NCBI RefSeq assembly: GCF_000003815.2
Contig: NC_049987.1
Location: forward strand, 16,023,329-16,087,328
Direction: 5' to 3'
From: Branchiostoma floridae
Lineage: Eukaryota; Chordata; Leptocardii; Amphioxiformes; Branchiostomatidae
DNA: 64,000 nt
In this document: positions 46,401-56,844 of the stretch, one piece after another
Numbering within the stretch: position 1 is the first letter of the stretch
Layout of the letters: every line of letters begins with the position of its first letter
The notes under the pieces: generated by a model
Database searches by the model: none
Told to the model about the DNA's origin: nothing
Seen by the model: the letters and a program-made list of their open reading frames with translations, nothing else
Position numbers and translations under genes: made by a program

Positions 46401-49400
46401 CTTTTTTACCCTTTGTACGTTTTGCTGTCCTCTTGGTCACACCAAGGAGGTTAAAAATCACCTCCTTGGTCACACCTAATGTGACTTGTACGTTTTGTAA
46501 GATATACCATGTGAGAAATCGAAGGTTACACCCTACAGTATTTAGGTCGCAGTGAGAGCACAGCGTGATCGCAGTCTAATGGTAGGGGGCCTTTAGTAAG
46601 GAATAAAAACTACAGACAAGTCTCTACTAGACTGAATACACAGACAAAAGTAATGGGAGAATAACCCTAGTATGGACTCTTCTGGCCAATTATTATTGTT
46701 TGTTTTTGTTTTTGCCAAATTTACATAGGACGGTGATAGACATTTCAGATTAGAAGACAAAAATAGCCACAAAGTGTACTTCCGACACCCCCCTCCCACA
46801 AACTCTGCTGAAAGTATAGTTTCTAGCCTACCATAGATACCAAAATGCCACTAAGAAATGGTTCAGCTCGCCCCGGCGGGGGTCGTCTAGGCGCAGTCGG
46901 CTGAATGCTTCTCCCTACACAATTTGGGACCTTCCAATTTGACTGTGTGTGCGTGATTGATTGTATGTGTACAGTGTATACATGTTAGATTAAAAAAAAC
47001 AGCCATTTTCTCTTCAAATACTCCTGGACCAGTGTTTGAAAATCTGTTTGAAAAACCCAAGCTGACTATTACCACTGAGCCCAAGCTGACTGTCTGGCAT
47101 GCCAGGTAAAGGTGTGACAAGCTCCATTGTTCTCCTAGGGTAGTCTGGTGCCCTGCTGTAGGAGACTAAGTCAACAAATGTTTAAAACAAAAGCGTTTAG
47201 ACAGATTTCCACCTAATTTTGCTCTTGTAGTAAGCCAAGGTCACGCGCCGATGTTGTACGTGTAGGGTTTGTTTATTTCGGGTGAAGCAATTCAACCGGG
47301 CAGTATTTGAAGCTTTTAGGCACCACAGATTTCCGACTGTTAAATAATTGTTTGTGTGATGTATATACATAAAATTTCTTGTTCTAACAGACAAAGGGGA
47401 CTCGCATAGTTTGATGAACATGTCTATCTATTCTGACTCTCACCTGGTGCTTCCGCAAAGGGAGGGGAACAAGTATAGACAAGTCTGGATCGCAATCATA
47501 GTCATTTCAGAAGTCGGGTCAGGAACCTCGAGAAAGTCCTTGTGTTTTTTGAATAGTGAATTTTGTGCACTGCTGTTTAATTTGTGGAAGCCAAGGCGGA
47601 ATTTTCCTACATTGCGGAGCATATTTGAACATATATTCGTACAAGTAGGTTATAGACAGGTTTAACCTTTTTGATTTGCAATATGCCGAGTTGAGTTGCC
47701 ATCTTCTAAAATAGTACATGAAAACACCTGTAAAGATTTTAGTTTCCTTTGTTGTTAGCTTCTTTTTTAAAGCTAACATGGTTCTAGATAGTTTTCTCAC
47801 TTTCTTGTCTCAAGGAATTATTCCAAAGTGCTTTATTTTGGTTGGACCAAGGAGGTTGAACTCTTTCAACCTCCTTGGTTGGACAAAGGAATTGCGACCA
47901 GACATTTCTGGCCATGAGTCATGAACTGACCAATTAAAGAGTCCCTGACTGCATTCTATGCATAATTAAAGATGAATACAGGTAATTACTTTGGACCGAG
48001 GCGCTAAAAACAATTAGTCTATTGATATTAATGCTCCTGTCAACATGATGGATTGGGTTGTCAAATTGATTGATTAGCTAAACACAGGAAAACTACAAAA
48101 TTCAAGCATGTAAACTTTAAAAGCAAAGACTAGCTTGTTTATTAAAACCTATCAAGTCAAAATGGCATGGAAAGAATGCAGAACAAGTGTGTTTGCATGA
48201 ATAGCTTTCTGGAAAATCAATTTTACCATCAGAAAGTTAGATATTGACAGTTAAATTTACAGGCAACCCCCCAAATTCTATCAAAATTTCTAAACTTTTA
48301 TTAATTTCAAGTAATCTAAAGTGTATGTTTATACTCAGTAAAGCTATTCGAAAAGTATACAGTCGTCTCTACATCCTGTAAAAAAATTGTTACTTTTGGC
48401 CATCTGCAACAAGTTGGTCTCGGGCAATATTTGTCAAAATTAGAAGAGTAAATGTATTAAGATATTGTAGAAATATTATGGTAATTATTGTTTAGTCTGA
48501 TACATAATTGGAATGAGCAGTATCTCTTCTCCACTTCTGCCAAATTATAAGCCATTTGGCCTCATAAAACTTGAGATAATGACATTTTTTCTACCAAACC
48601 CCCAATACCCTCTGTTTTGGTCTTAGTCACACCTTAGCAAAACAGAGCTAAAACTTGTCCAACTTTGTCACAGCGCATCACAGCCATGTACTACATAAAT
48701 GTCAAGACTATATCATGTCCGGGACAGGAGATACATTGAAGAAACTGCTGTAATAGAATATTCTTATTAATTATGCAAATAAGCTGTTACTTTGCGTAAT
48801 TATCATATCATTATGTAGGTCTTTACTTAGGCTATATACATACCAAAAATCATGCATATCCATTACACGTTTATATTCTCCCATTAATTATGCAGGTGAG
48901 CTTTCAATTTGCAGAATTTTTCTCAGCTACATATATGACAAGTATATAGTACAACTACCATTGACTGCAGTGGATTTATAAACTTTCCTCATTAATTATG
49001 CTAATAAGCTGCTGATTTACATAATTACTCTGCCATTATGTAAGTCTTCACTTTGGATATCTACATACCGAAAATCATGACGATTCGTCAGCACGTTCAT
49101 ATTTTCTCATTAATCATACAAATAAGGTCGTAATTTGCATACTTATTATATATTGAAATTACTCTTTTTCTCAGCTATATAGATGACAAGTTTGAAAGTC
49201 CTATCATGGAATGTAATGGATTTATAAACATTCCTCATTAATTATTCAAATTACGTGCAGGTTTGCATAATTAGTATACTATTTTGTAAGTCATTACTTC
49301 GGCCATCTACATAGTTACCAAAAATCATGACCGCCTGTTAACACGTTCTCGAGTTATTCCTGTCCAATGTTTAAAAGGAAACCGGCGCCTGCAGTTCCAA

Positions 49401-52400
49401 AAAAGCCCAAACTCGCAGCATTTGCTGTCTGCCCTAATGGCTATCTAACACCAAAAATCACGAACACAGCAAGTCCAGAACACGAGATATCAAGAATGGG
49501 AGTTCCGCTGCAGTACCTAAGCAAGCCGCTCTGGGTCTCATTATTGAACTTGACCTTTGTTGTTCCGACTCCTACCCACCTACTAAATATCACGATCATA
49601 CAAGCCTAAAATATAACCTTGCCATTCTGGCAAAGGTAAAAATAATTATCAAAAACACATCTTACCAAAGAAATTTAGTAGTATTTGCTCATAAATTATG
49701 AAAATTCTACCCCAATTTAATAGAATTGTATTTATCTAACAATGTTCAACTCAACTTAACGCAAAGAATTTGAAACGCATAAAGAATGAATTTGTATCAT
49801 AAATTATGAATTATACATTACTCTTTTCTATTAACATAGATTCATAGAGCACTTTAAAGACAGCTGTTTATATAGTTCTTTTAAACTATGATTCCCAGAG
49901 TTAGTTTCACTGCTATTATAAGAACACACACGTATATGTTTGTATGGATATGAGTTGTTTGGATTTTTTTTACTTAATGGTCGCCACGTAACAAGACCTG
50001 AAGGCCATTCAAGGTTACGGGTTACACGATTGTAACTGTAACAGCATCTCTTCGCCCTAGGTCAGAAACATCATGATTGAGACCAGCTCAATTGCTCACT
50101 ATGAGTGAGGATTAACTGAGCCAATATGCGAAGCAGGGGTAACGCGGGCTACTCGGTAAATTCCCTACCCGGTACCCTATTTTGGCCGTAATGGTTTGAT
50201 TCGCTCACACCGCACAATCGCACATGTTGTGGGTTCTTTTACGTGCCTGGGTCATGGCTCTCACCAAACACGGTACCTCCATTTAACGTCCTATTTGAAG
50301 GACCGCCCTAGCCGAAGCTAGGTACTCATCTTTACCTAAGTAAACTGAGGAAAGTCGTGTAAAGATCGGTGACATGGCAGCCGGATTTGAACTCGAGACC
50401 TATCGGTCCTGAGCAATACACGCTGCCACTGCGCAACGCGGTCTCTCATTGATCGCAATAATTTGCGTAATGTTCGAGTCTAAAATTGTAATGTGACGTA
50501 GTATTGTTTTCCTTTGTATCGTATGGGCCGCATATCATCGGTAATGATGCAAATATTTAGGAACTTTTGCACTGATTAAAAAAAAAAAAACTTACTTGTC
50601 CACCCACTTGAAGGTTCCGTCTTCCAGCATCTTTTTTAAAATATCATACTCTGCACCCTCCACGTCAAGCTTGAAGATGACGTAGTCCTCAACCTCCGTG
50701 TTTTCCTGGATCCAGCGGGAAAGGTCGACTGTCGGCACCGTTCGATGATGGGCCAACTTACGTGTGCCGCCTGTCTCGGTGTCTTTTTTCTCATTAGCCC
50801 AAGCGAAGAGTGACCCCCCTCCCCACTGCATGTCTACGGCGCTGTTCTTTCCCTTGTCTGGTGACCAGGCTGACTCCGAGTAAGCAGTCATATTTCCTAG
50901 TATTATGAAAATATAAAATATTTCAATAAAAACGTAAATGCCTTTCAATAGAATAAATCAGCTCTAGATGAAATCCAATACTAGCTACCCTGCCTGATTT
51001 GCCATGAATTGCATTCTGCATATAAATAATAAAAACAAAACACAAAACTAACACCTGCATTGATATGGAGTATGCTTATCTTACAGACTGCATTGTCAAT
51101 CACTCAAACCTGACTTTGACTTTGAATTTTAACATTGACTTTTTGACGATGAGACAAGTCATTACATGGGTCTGCCTAGGCAGCTTTGGGCTGGCGTATG
51201 GCCTTGTCACTTTCGGTAGGTACTGAAAAGTAAATGGAAAGTAGAGAATTAATTTTCCGTCTCCTACTAACCGTCCTTGTTGGACACCCCGGTAGGACAA
51301 TGTAGCACGTGATTCGGGTACGGCGCAAAGAACGGCGCCAGCCTCTCGTCTATCTCGAAGGAGTGTATGATGAAGTCCTGACCGTCTGGGTAGGTCTCCC
51401 TAAAAAACTGGACTGTGGACGCCACGTTAGCACCGCAGTCCAACAGAATCTTTCTTGGCTGACCTGCGGCTGGGGGCCTGAAACGAACAATAAAAATTCA
51501 GGATGAAAATGTATAGCCATTGTACTGTTTTTTTTTCTCTCATTTCTTTGTATTAACCCTATCTAGACCGGGCTTTTTGGGATTCCTGGGGCCGGGGGGA
51601 GGCTCTTTTGAACACCCCTCTTTGTAATTTTGAAACGGCTTGGGTTACGATCACCAAATTTGAAGATGATGTACTAGTAAAATTTCGACTTTTGTATCAT
51701 CTGTAATATTGATATCGTTATGACGTATTATGACGTAATTATGACGTCATAATAACATATTTTGGGCTTAAATCGTCTAAATATGAAATTTTCGCATACT
51801 TAAAGGTAATAAACAAAATGATGACTATAAAGGTTATGTTATTGGTGTCTAAGTCTGCTAAGTCTATTGTTACCAATGGCGACGAAAATGACGCCAATAT
51901 GACCCCCCCCCCGATCTAGATGGAGTTAATGTGTATTTGGTGGTTGTGGTATCTTTTTATTTGTGTTCCATCCTTTCAATCAATCAATCGGTCGCGTGCA
52001 TCATTTGTTGATGCGTGGCGGCTACAGACAGTCCAGATAGTTCGGGCTTGTTGTATTTGTAAATATTGTTTTACGCAATGAATGTTCAGAGGGCAATGCT
52101 GTCAAGAACGGTCTCTTGTGAATGATAAGTGATTTTTTCATTAATTATGTAAAAAATGTGGTTGTTATTTGCATGGATTACATCAGTTGATCATCTTTTG
52201 CGTAAAAACATAATGTGGAGAAATTATGAAATAAGCCTATAGTTGCATTACCTTATAAATAATGTAAATGGGACATGATTTATAATTGATAATATTCAAT
52301 CTAACATAGCTGCCGAAGGTCACAAAAATGAAATCCCCGTCATTCACCACTATGGTATTGGAACTTTTTTTTTCAAATTTACTATACAAATTAGGTAAAC

Positions 52401-55400
52401 GTTTGTATATTTGATTCTACAATTTCTCTCTATTTTAATTACATATGTCATTTGTTTGAGTAACCTATTATACAATCTATTAGATCTAGAAACTGTCCTC
52501 ATTATTTATGAAAACTAGCAATAATGCGCTATTCGATATAGACATTTAGCAGAAATTAACCATCATCCTACTTCGATTTTTTAAAACGTTGCCTCAAAAC
52601 CAGAATAGTCAGGAGCACCCCTATCTAATCACCTGACTGTTCCATGTGAGGTATTTTCAATTCCTAGTGAGAAAGCTACCCTTATACCAAATTCTTATAA
52701 TCTTTTTCTTGAACCTGGGGATTTCTTGCCCAGGGTAAGAATAATAAGGAAGTGCTCCCACTGTGACTTGTCCAGACGTTTGAATGGTGGGTTGACCCCT
52801 ATAACTACATAAACTCATAAACATCCCAGACTGTCATGATTTGAAACATGATTTGAAGAGTATTTGCATATTACTGGTCACTGCTTCAAATATTCTGTAC
52901 TGGTTTTCATAGGAACATCATCAAATCATACAGAATGACCCAAAGTAAGTAACAAAGTTACATAATGCAAGGTTTCAATTAGATAAGATCATGTGATAAT
53001 AATATAATACTATCTGCAGTTCTGGAAAAACAACTTTCTTCGAATTTCAAATCATCATTGTCAAAATTGTATCGAAGCACCTACTTGCATCTACATTTCG
53101 AACTTGAAAATGTCTTCCTTACAACTTATAGCTCTCATGACTTGTGTATGTAGAAACATAACTTGTAATACTTGACTTATAGTAAGAGACCAGTATAGAC
53201 CTATGCTCTGTAGAACTGTACAAACAAAAAACTGACAGCTCACACTGAATAGCAACCCAGTATTGTCATTACTTCATATTCTGGGCTAAATGTTCTTCAA
53301 CAAGCTACTTTCTCTATGATGTGAAGTCTTACTTCAATTTCGTATCTGTTGTCTCTAGATTTCAAACATGATTTGAAGAGTACTTTCTCAGTCAGGCCAC
53401 CACTGCTGTTAACTGCACGGGTGCCTGTAGCATGCTGAAGACCATAGTTTATATTAGCTGGTCTTTAAGACTTTATATAGTTTTACCAGCCACTTTAACA
53501 CAGGAACCAAAGATATACATTTTGGGTAAAAATGACGAATAGTTCCAAATTTTACAATTCTAAGTTTTGTAACCGATAAGTGTAAATGAGGTTCAGGTGG
53601 TACATACCTCACAAACCCTCATACCAGATTTCATGTCATCTGGTATTGATACAAAGACAAAAGACACAAAACTATAAATTTTTAGTCTAAAATAAAAAAT
53701 AAAAAAACTGAATCAAACAAAAAAATATTCTTCATTGCACAATCTTCTTTTAATTCTTCCAGAAATGTTTCGGCTACAATCTGTCGCCTTTATCGGTTCA
53801 AAATAAAAACTATCGGTGTTATATGAACGTGACAGAGCCAGTGCAATCTGAATTTAACCTATTGTGTTGTGACGTAATTACTTATATGGAATATTCACGA
53901 ACATAATATGTCAATCAACCTTGCTAATTTTTGTTGTAGCAAAGTTGCGGTCCCATACATGGCTAAGTTTATATTCCCTACGTCTCTATCAATAACTGCT
54001 GTAGGCTTTCTGATCCAGATGACATCCTTGACCCAACATGTTTATTTGTTGTCCTTTCTGCTGCCCATCCTACGACTTAGCCTCCTTCACCGGCGTCTCT
54101 AGGGCCTTGGCGACAGTTGTTTTAAATTTCTCAACATTGGCTCGATCAATTGCCCTCACATTTTCGGTGTTGAAAGTGACCGTATAGTAGTAATGATGAA
54201 ATGAATTCAAGTACGTTTTGAATCTACTATACTCTCTAAAGTAGAAGTTAAATGTCGACAAATGCCCCGAACTGGTGTCTCCTATGGTATCTTTGGAAGA
54301 AATCGGGCGATAGGCTACTAATATAAGTACAACGGTATGAAAGATCTAGGACACATGTATCCCCCGCCTATACGTACCTTGTGTGTAGTCATCCATGGTC
54401 ATCCCGGTGAACAGTTTTCCTGCAAACACTTCGGGTTTCCACCTTAAATGGCAGCCATCTTGTAACACGCCTAATATTTTATAAACCATTGCCATATCTT
54501 CACCCGGGTACTTGCCACCATGGCTTCGAACTCCCTTTTCGTCATCGTCAACAGTGCGCAAGCGCCAAACGAATGTTAGTTAGTCACAGAGTACTATGTC
54601 ACAAAGCAAGGCTGACTAACGTATCACGTTCGAGAAAAATCCATGTCAAGTGATTACGTCACAATACTGTCTAGACCATATCGCACCGATAGCATTTGTT
54701 TCATTTTGTACTTCATGATGAAGGCGACAGATGGTCTTCGACACGTTTAAGGAATAATTCAAAGAAGGCTGTGCAACGAAGAGGACTTGGTTGGATTGAT
54801 CTACTAACCTGATGAAGCTTTTTATGGATGAATTTGAAGTAATCATGAAAAGCAAGATATTTAAACCATATAATTACTGAGTGGCCCTGGAGTTCAAGAT
54901 ATCCCTGAGAGAAGGCTGTGGATTCATATAGAGCTCTACGGTTTGGCTCTAAAACTAACTTAAACTGTAAGTGGTCATCACTAAAAATCATTAGTGATTG
55001 ATAAGTGATCAATTAAGAGATAGTTTGGTCTTTCCAGGCATGACTACCCACATCTCGTCTGTTTTATTCTGTGTCATGGCTCAGTCAGAACGATATCTGC
55101 TAGATGTCTAGGACCGCTCTAAGTTACACAATTGTATATATCAGTTAAAGGTGAATATACGTTATTAAACCCTACCTTTCTTTGAACCATCGGGCATCTT
55201 CGGAAAAGAAGTTCTGTAGCGACTTCTTCGGCCCTTCGTAGACGTGGAACAGCCTTTCGGGGCTTTTTAGGTAATCTTTGCCGCGTGTCATGACGTAAGG
55301 AACTTCCGGAACCATAAAGATTCGTGCCACAAAGCCCCCTATTACGACCCCGATAATCAAGCCAGCCCATCGGCCTCTGAGGATACCGCGGAGTACTGCA

Positions 55401-55405
55401 TTCAT
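40435..55405 (-). CDS. Membrane-anchored FkbM-type methyltransferase fused to a degenerate NodB-like domain
   Basis: Seven exons (55405-55176, 51477-51272, 50896-50596, 45367-45208, 44539-44288, 42640-42433, 40655-40435) join in phase to 525 residues and TAG. Residues 13-31 (AGLIIGVVIGGFVARIFMV) form a signal-anchor after a short basic N-terminus. This implies a type II, probably Golgi or ER, protein. The FkbM (Methyltransf_21) domain is shown by the SAM-binding LLDCGANVAS at 88-97, an acidic HSFEID strand end, and FKLDVEGAEYDILKKM at about 220-235. From 325 to 525 the segment order resembles a NodB polysaccharide deacetylase: LTLAVLVG, then LFVYGDFVETFPKLVKEW, then YYFP at 420-423, then GGIVSLDSDH and YLVEKSGYNLVSIVDCL. 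The catalytic Asp-Asp of strand 1, the His-x3-His and Arg-Pro-Pro-Tyr are not present, so this part is probably non-catalytic. The methyltransferase call rests on motifs and the NodB call on pattern alone. Confidence 0.86.
43440..43900. repeat. Repeat fragments in an intron of the FkbM-type gene
   Basis: AACAAGAGTTCGTAGACCTC at 43624 is the 5' mark of the hairpin-ended family. CAAGATGACCACACCC and ATCCCGTCAGAAGAAATTAG at 43697-43732 match the interior of the mariner-like element at 30878-31773. This suggests that the latter carries, or inserted into, a copy of an older repeat. Confidence 0.4.
45430..46040. repeat. Dispersed repeat fragments, hairpin-ended family
   Basis: AAGGTCAAGGTCGATTGCGG, CCCCTGGTGCATGACCTTGG and TTGATATGCTATGATTCTG match the 10.3-10.5 kb part of the reference copy. 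ACAACCTCATACATCCATG at 45799 marks another 5' end. Both lie in intron 4 (counted in minus-strand order, between exons 3 and 4) of the FkbM-type gene. Confidence 0.5.
46303..46591. mobile_element. PIF/Harbinger-like MITE, 'CCCCCTTTCC' family, copy 4
   Basis: Left TAACCCCATTCCACTAGGGC leads to GGCGCTCTGGCCGCGCTC. The right inverse runs TTTAGGTCGCAGTGAGAGC to ATGGTAGGGGGCC then TTTA. The interior TCAAGGAATTGTACAGAAAA matches copy 1. It is interrupted by the 25-bp palindromic insertion at 46443. Confidence 0.7.
46435..46475. mobile_element. 25-bp palindromic insertion with 8-bp target duplication, copy A
   Basis: GGTCACAC (46435-46442) is repeated exactly at 46468-46475. Between them lies CAAGGAGGT..ACCTCCTT, an inverted repeat with a short A-rich loop. 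It interrupts the interior of the MITE at 46303-46591, where related copies have uninterrupted GGTCACACCTTTA or similar sequence, showing the pre-insertion state. Confidence 0.8.
47840..47884. mobile_element. 29-bp palindromic insertion with 8-bp target duplication, copy B
   Basis: GGTTGGAC (47840-47847) is repeated exactly at 47877-47884. The insert has arms CAAGGAGGTTGAA and TTCAACCTCCTT around CTC. The arms match copy A at 46443, but the target sequence differs, so these are independent insertions of the same minute element. Confidence 0.8.
48766..49370. repeat. Three tandem degenerate units of 225-246 bp
   Basis: ATTAATTATGCAAATAAGCT, ATTAATTATGCTAATAAGCT and ATTAATTATTCAAATTACGT start units at about 48766, 48991 and 49237. 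Each continues with CTACATACCAAAAATCATG-like and GACAAGT..TCATGGAATG-like phrases. They form the 5' part of a hairpin-family repeat whose core follows at 49380-49635. Confidence 0.65.
49380..49637 (+). repeat. Core and 3' end of a dispersed hairpin-family repeat
   Basis: It shows CGCCTGCAGTTCCAAAAAAG, ATCACGAACACAGCAAGTCC, AGTTCCGCTGCAGTACCTAA, CTTGACCTTTGTTGTTCC and CCTACCCACCTACTAAATA. It ends AAAATATAACCTTGCCATTC TGGCAAAGGTAA, again a terminal hairpin. It lies in the intron between exons 3 and 4 of the FkbM-type gene. Confidence 0.6.
50200..50446 (-). mobile_element. tRNA-derived SINE
   Basis: On the minus strand the first ~75 bases (50446 to about 50372) resemble a tRNA. They have an A-box-like TTGCGCAGTGGCAGCG and a B-box-like GGTCTCGAGTTCAAATCC spaced as in a tRNA gene. 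A non-tRNA body follows, with GGACGTTAAATGGAGGTACC and CACGTAAAAGAACCCACAAC. Body fragments recur at about 35.0 and 21.15 kb. It lies in sense orientation within the intron after exon 3 of the FkbM-type gene. Confidence 0.65.
51553..51929. mobile_element. piggyBac-like MITE flanked by TTAA
   Basis: It begins TTAACCCTATCTAGACCGGG and ends with the near inverse CCCGATCTAGATGGAGTTAA, so TTAA bounds both ends. It is 377 bp and non-coding. The middle has repeated TATGACGTAAT / ATGACGTCATAA words resembling CRE/ATF sites. It sits 75 bases upstream (gene sense) of exon 2 of the FkbM-type gene. Related starts (CTATCTAGACCGGG) occur near 57495 and 63768. Confidence 0.7.
54070..54495 (-). CDS. Possible nested two-exon mini-gene in FkbM-gene intron 1
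   Basis: Exon a, from the ATG at 54495 to 54378, reads MAMVYKILGVLQDGC and WKPEVFAGKLFTGMTMDDYT. A GTACGT donor leads in phase to exon b (54290-54070), which reads FNFYFREYSRFKTYLNSF and ENVRAIDRANVEKFKTTVAK, then TAG. Together they give 112 residues. The frame is open another 20 codons above the ATG with coding-like content (DDDEKGVRSHGGKYPGED) but no upstream start or acceptor was identified. It may therefore be a 5'-truncated gene or a pseudogene. Exon 1 and exon 2 of the host gene join in phase without these exons, so they are not host exons. Family not recognised. Confidence 0.4.
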
Positions 55406-55952
55406 CTTACTCTACAGTAATAATATAAAAAGGGACTTTGTTAGCTTCGAACCACAATATGAAACAGAATAATGGTACATGAATGTCGTGAACAGCGAGC
55501 AGATAATTGTCGGACGTGTCATAGCCATTAGGAAAAAGTTTCTGACCGGTTACAGCTGAAAGGTACATGTTTGATATATTTCTTTTAAACTGCTCTGCTA
55601 CAAGGTGGATCACAATGACCCCAAGCGGGTGTTTTGATAATTCATTGAAAATGGAAAATAGAATTTGTTTTCAACCTCTGTAAGGGTCAAATAAAGCTGG
55701 CACAGGACAAAAATCGCTTCGGCTCATTGCAGTGTAGTTCTTCAAACCGTCTGTTTAGAACCCCTCGAGGATATGAAAACAGATCAAAGACGTTTTCGGG
55801 CCATTTTTTTTTAGAATTTGGCATGTTAAAACATGGACATTTGGGCACTAGTACTGGACAATGCTTAAATTGAGACAATAATTTTTGACCGGGGAACAAC
55901 CATAAAATAAGCTAATTTCATAACACTCGAGTATTGACCAGATTTCCTATTA

Positions 55953-56840
55953 GGCCATGTTGATTTGATTATATGGATGACATCCTCTGGGAACTCCAAA
56001 ATTGATGCGAGCGAGCGAATAAAAAAAAAATTGCCAAAAAAAAGTTGCCTCCAGTATGAAATCAAAGTGGCCAGGAAGGTTGAACATAGGACTAAACACA
56101 CATAGTATGGTATACCAACAGTTAGGTGTAGGGACCAGTACGTTATACGGATGCACAACATTTTTTCTTCTTCTTGGACCAATCCGAAAAAAACAGACCT
56201 GGAAAAAAATCAGAGGAACAGGTTTCGCCAATTACAAAATGGAAACACTTTGTCGGTAGGCATTTGGGGTCTTACCGGGGGCCAAGAAGACAACAAGAGC
56301 GAAGTCAAGTAGATTTTATAGTCAATTGTACCAAGTTTCTACAGGCAGAGGCAGAGACAGTTAGCCTTTATTACATGGAGATGGGATTTTTAAATGCCAG
56401 TGGGAGTCCAATAATCCTCTAAAAAAATTCCTTTGTAGCAAAACTGACCAATTACCTTCGTTTTGAGTATTGCCAGTTCTCAAGTTTCCACAGACAATCA
56501 GGTCCAGGTTCAGATCCGGACCTGAAAATGATCCTCTGGACCTGAACGGGACCTGAATTTTCTGTACTGGTACCTCCCCCTACCAACAGTAGATTTTTTT
56601 CTTTCTTGTCCTTTCACATCTTATTCTTTGACTTTAGATTTATTTTAGCATTCTATGGCATTAGACTATGATTAGTTATCTGTTTTCTGATACTTTTTTT
56701 TTCAATCTACGGAATATTTGTGCTCATTTTACAGCTGCTTTGCACAATTTATTTTGTGGTCGAAACCTTTTTTTTTTTTGGAAATGGCCGAAAATTGGTG
56801 CGAGCGCGGATGTCATCCATATAATCAAATCAACATGGCC
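55953..56840. mobile_element. 888-bp Harbinger-like element with TTA duplication
   Basis: The left end is GGCCATGTTGATTTGATTAT and the right end its exact inverse ATAATCAAATCAACATGGCC. TTA lies on both outer sides (55950-55952 and 56841-56843). The arms continue with GGATGACATCC and CCAAAATTGATGCGAGCGAG against CGAAAATTGGTGCGAGCGCG, about 75 bp in all. No intact transposase is seen, and the class is inferred from GGCC ends and the 3-bp TTA. Confidence 0.8.
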
Positions 56841-56844
56841 TTAT

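Noticed and set aside
54713-55012. A 99-codon minus-strand frame in FkbM-gene intron 1
   Set aside because: Exons 1 and 2 of the host join in phase without it. No start codon context or homology could be recognised.
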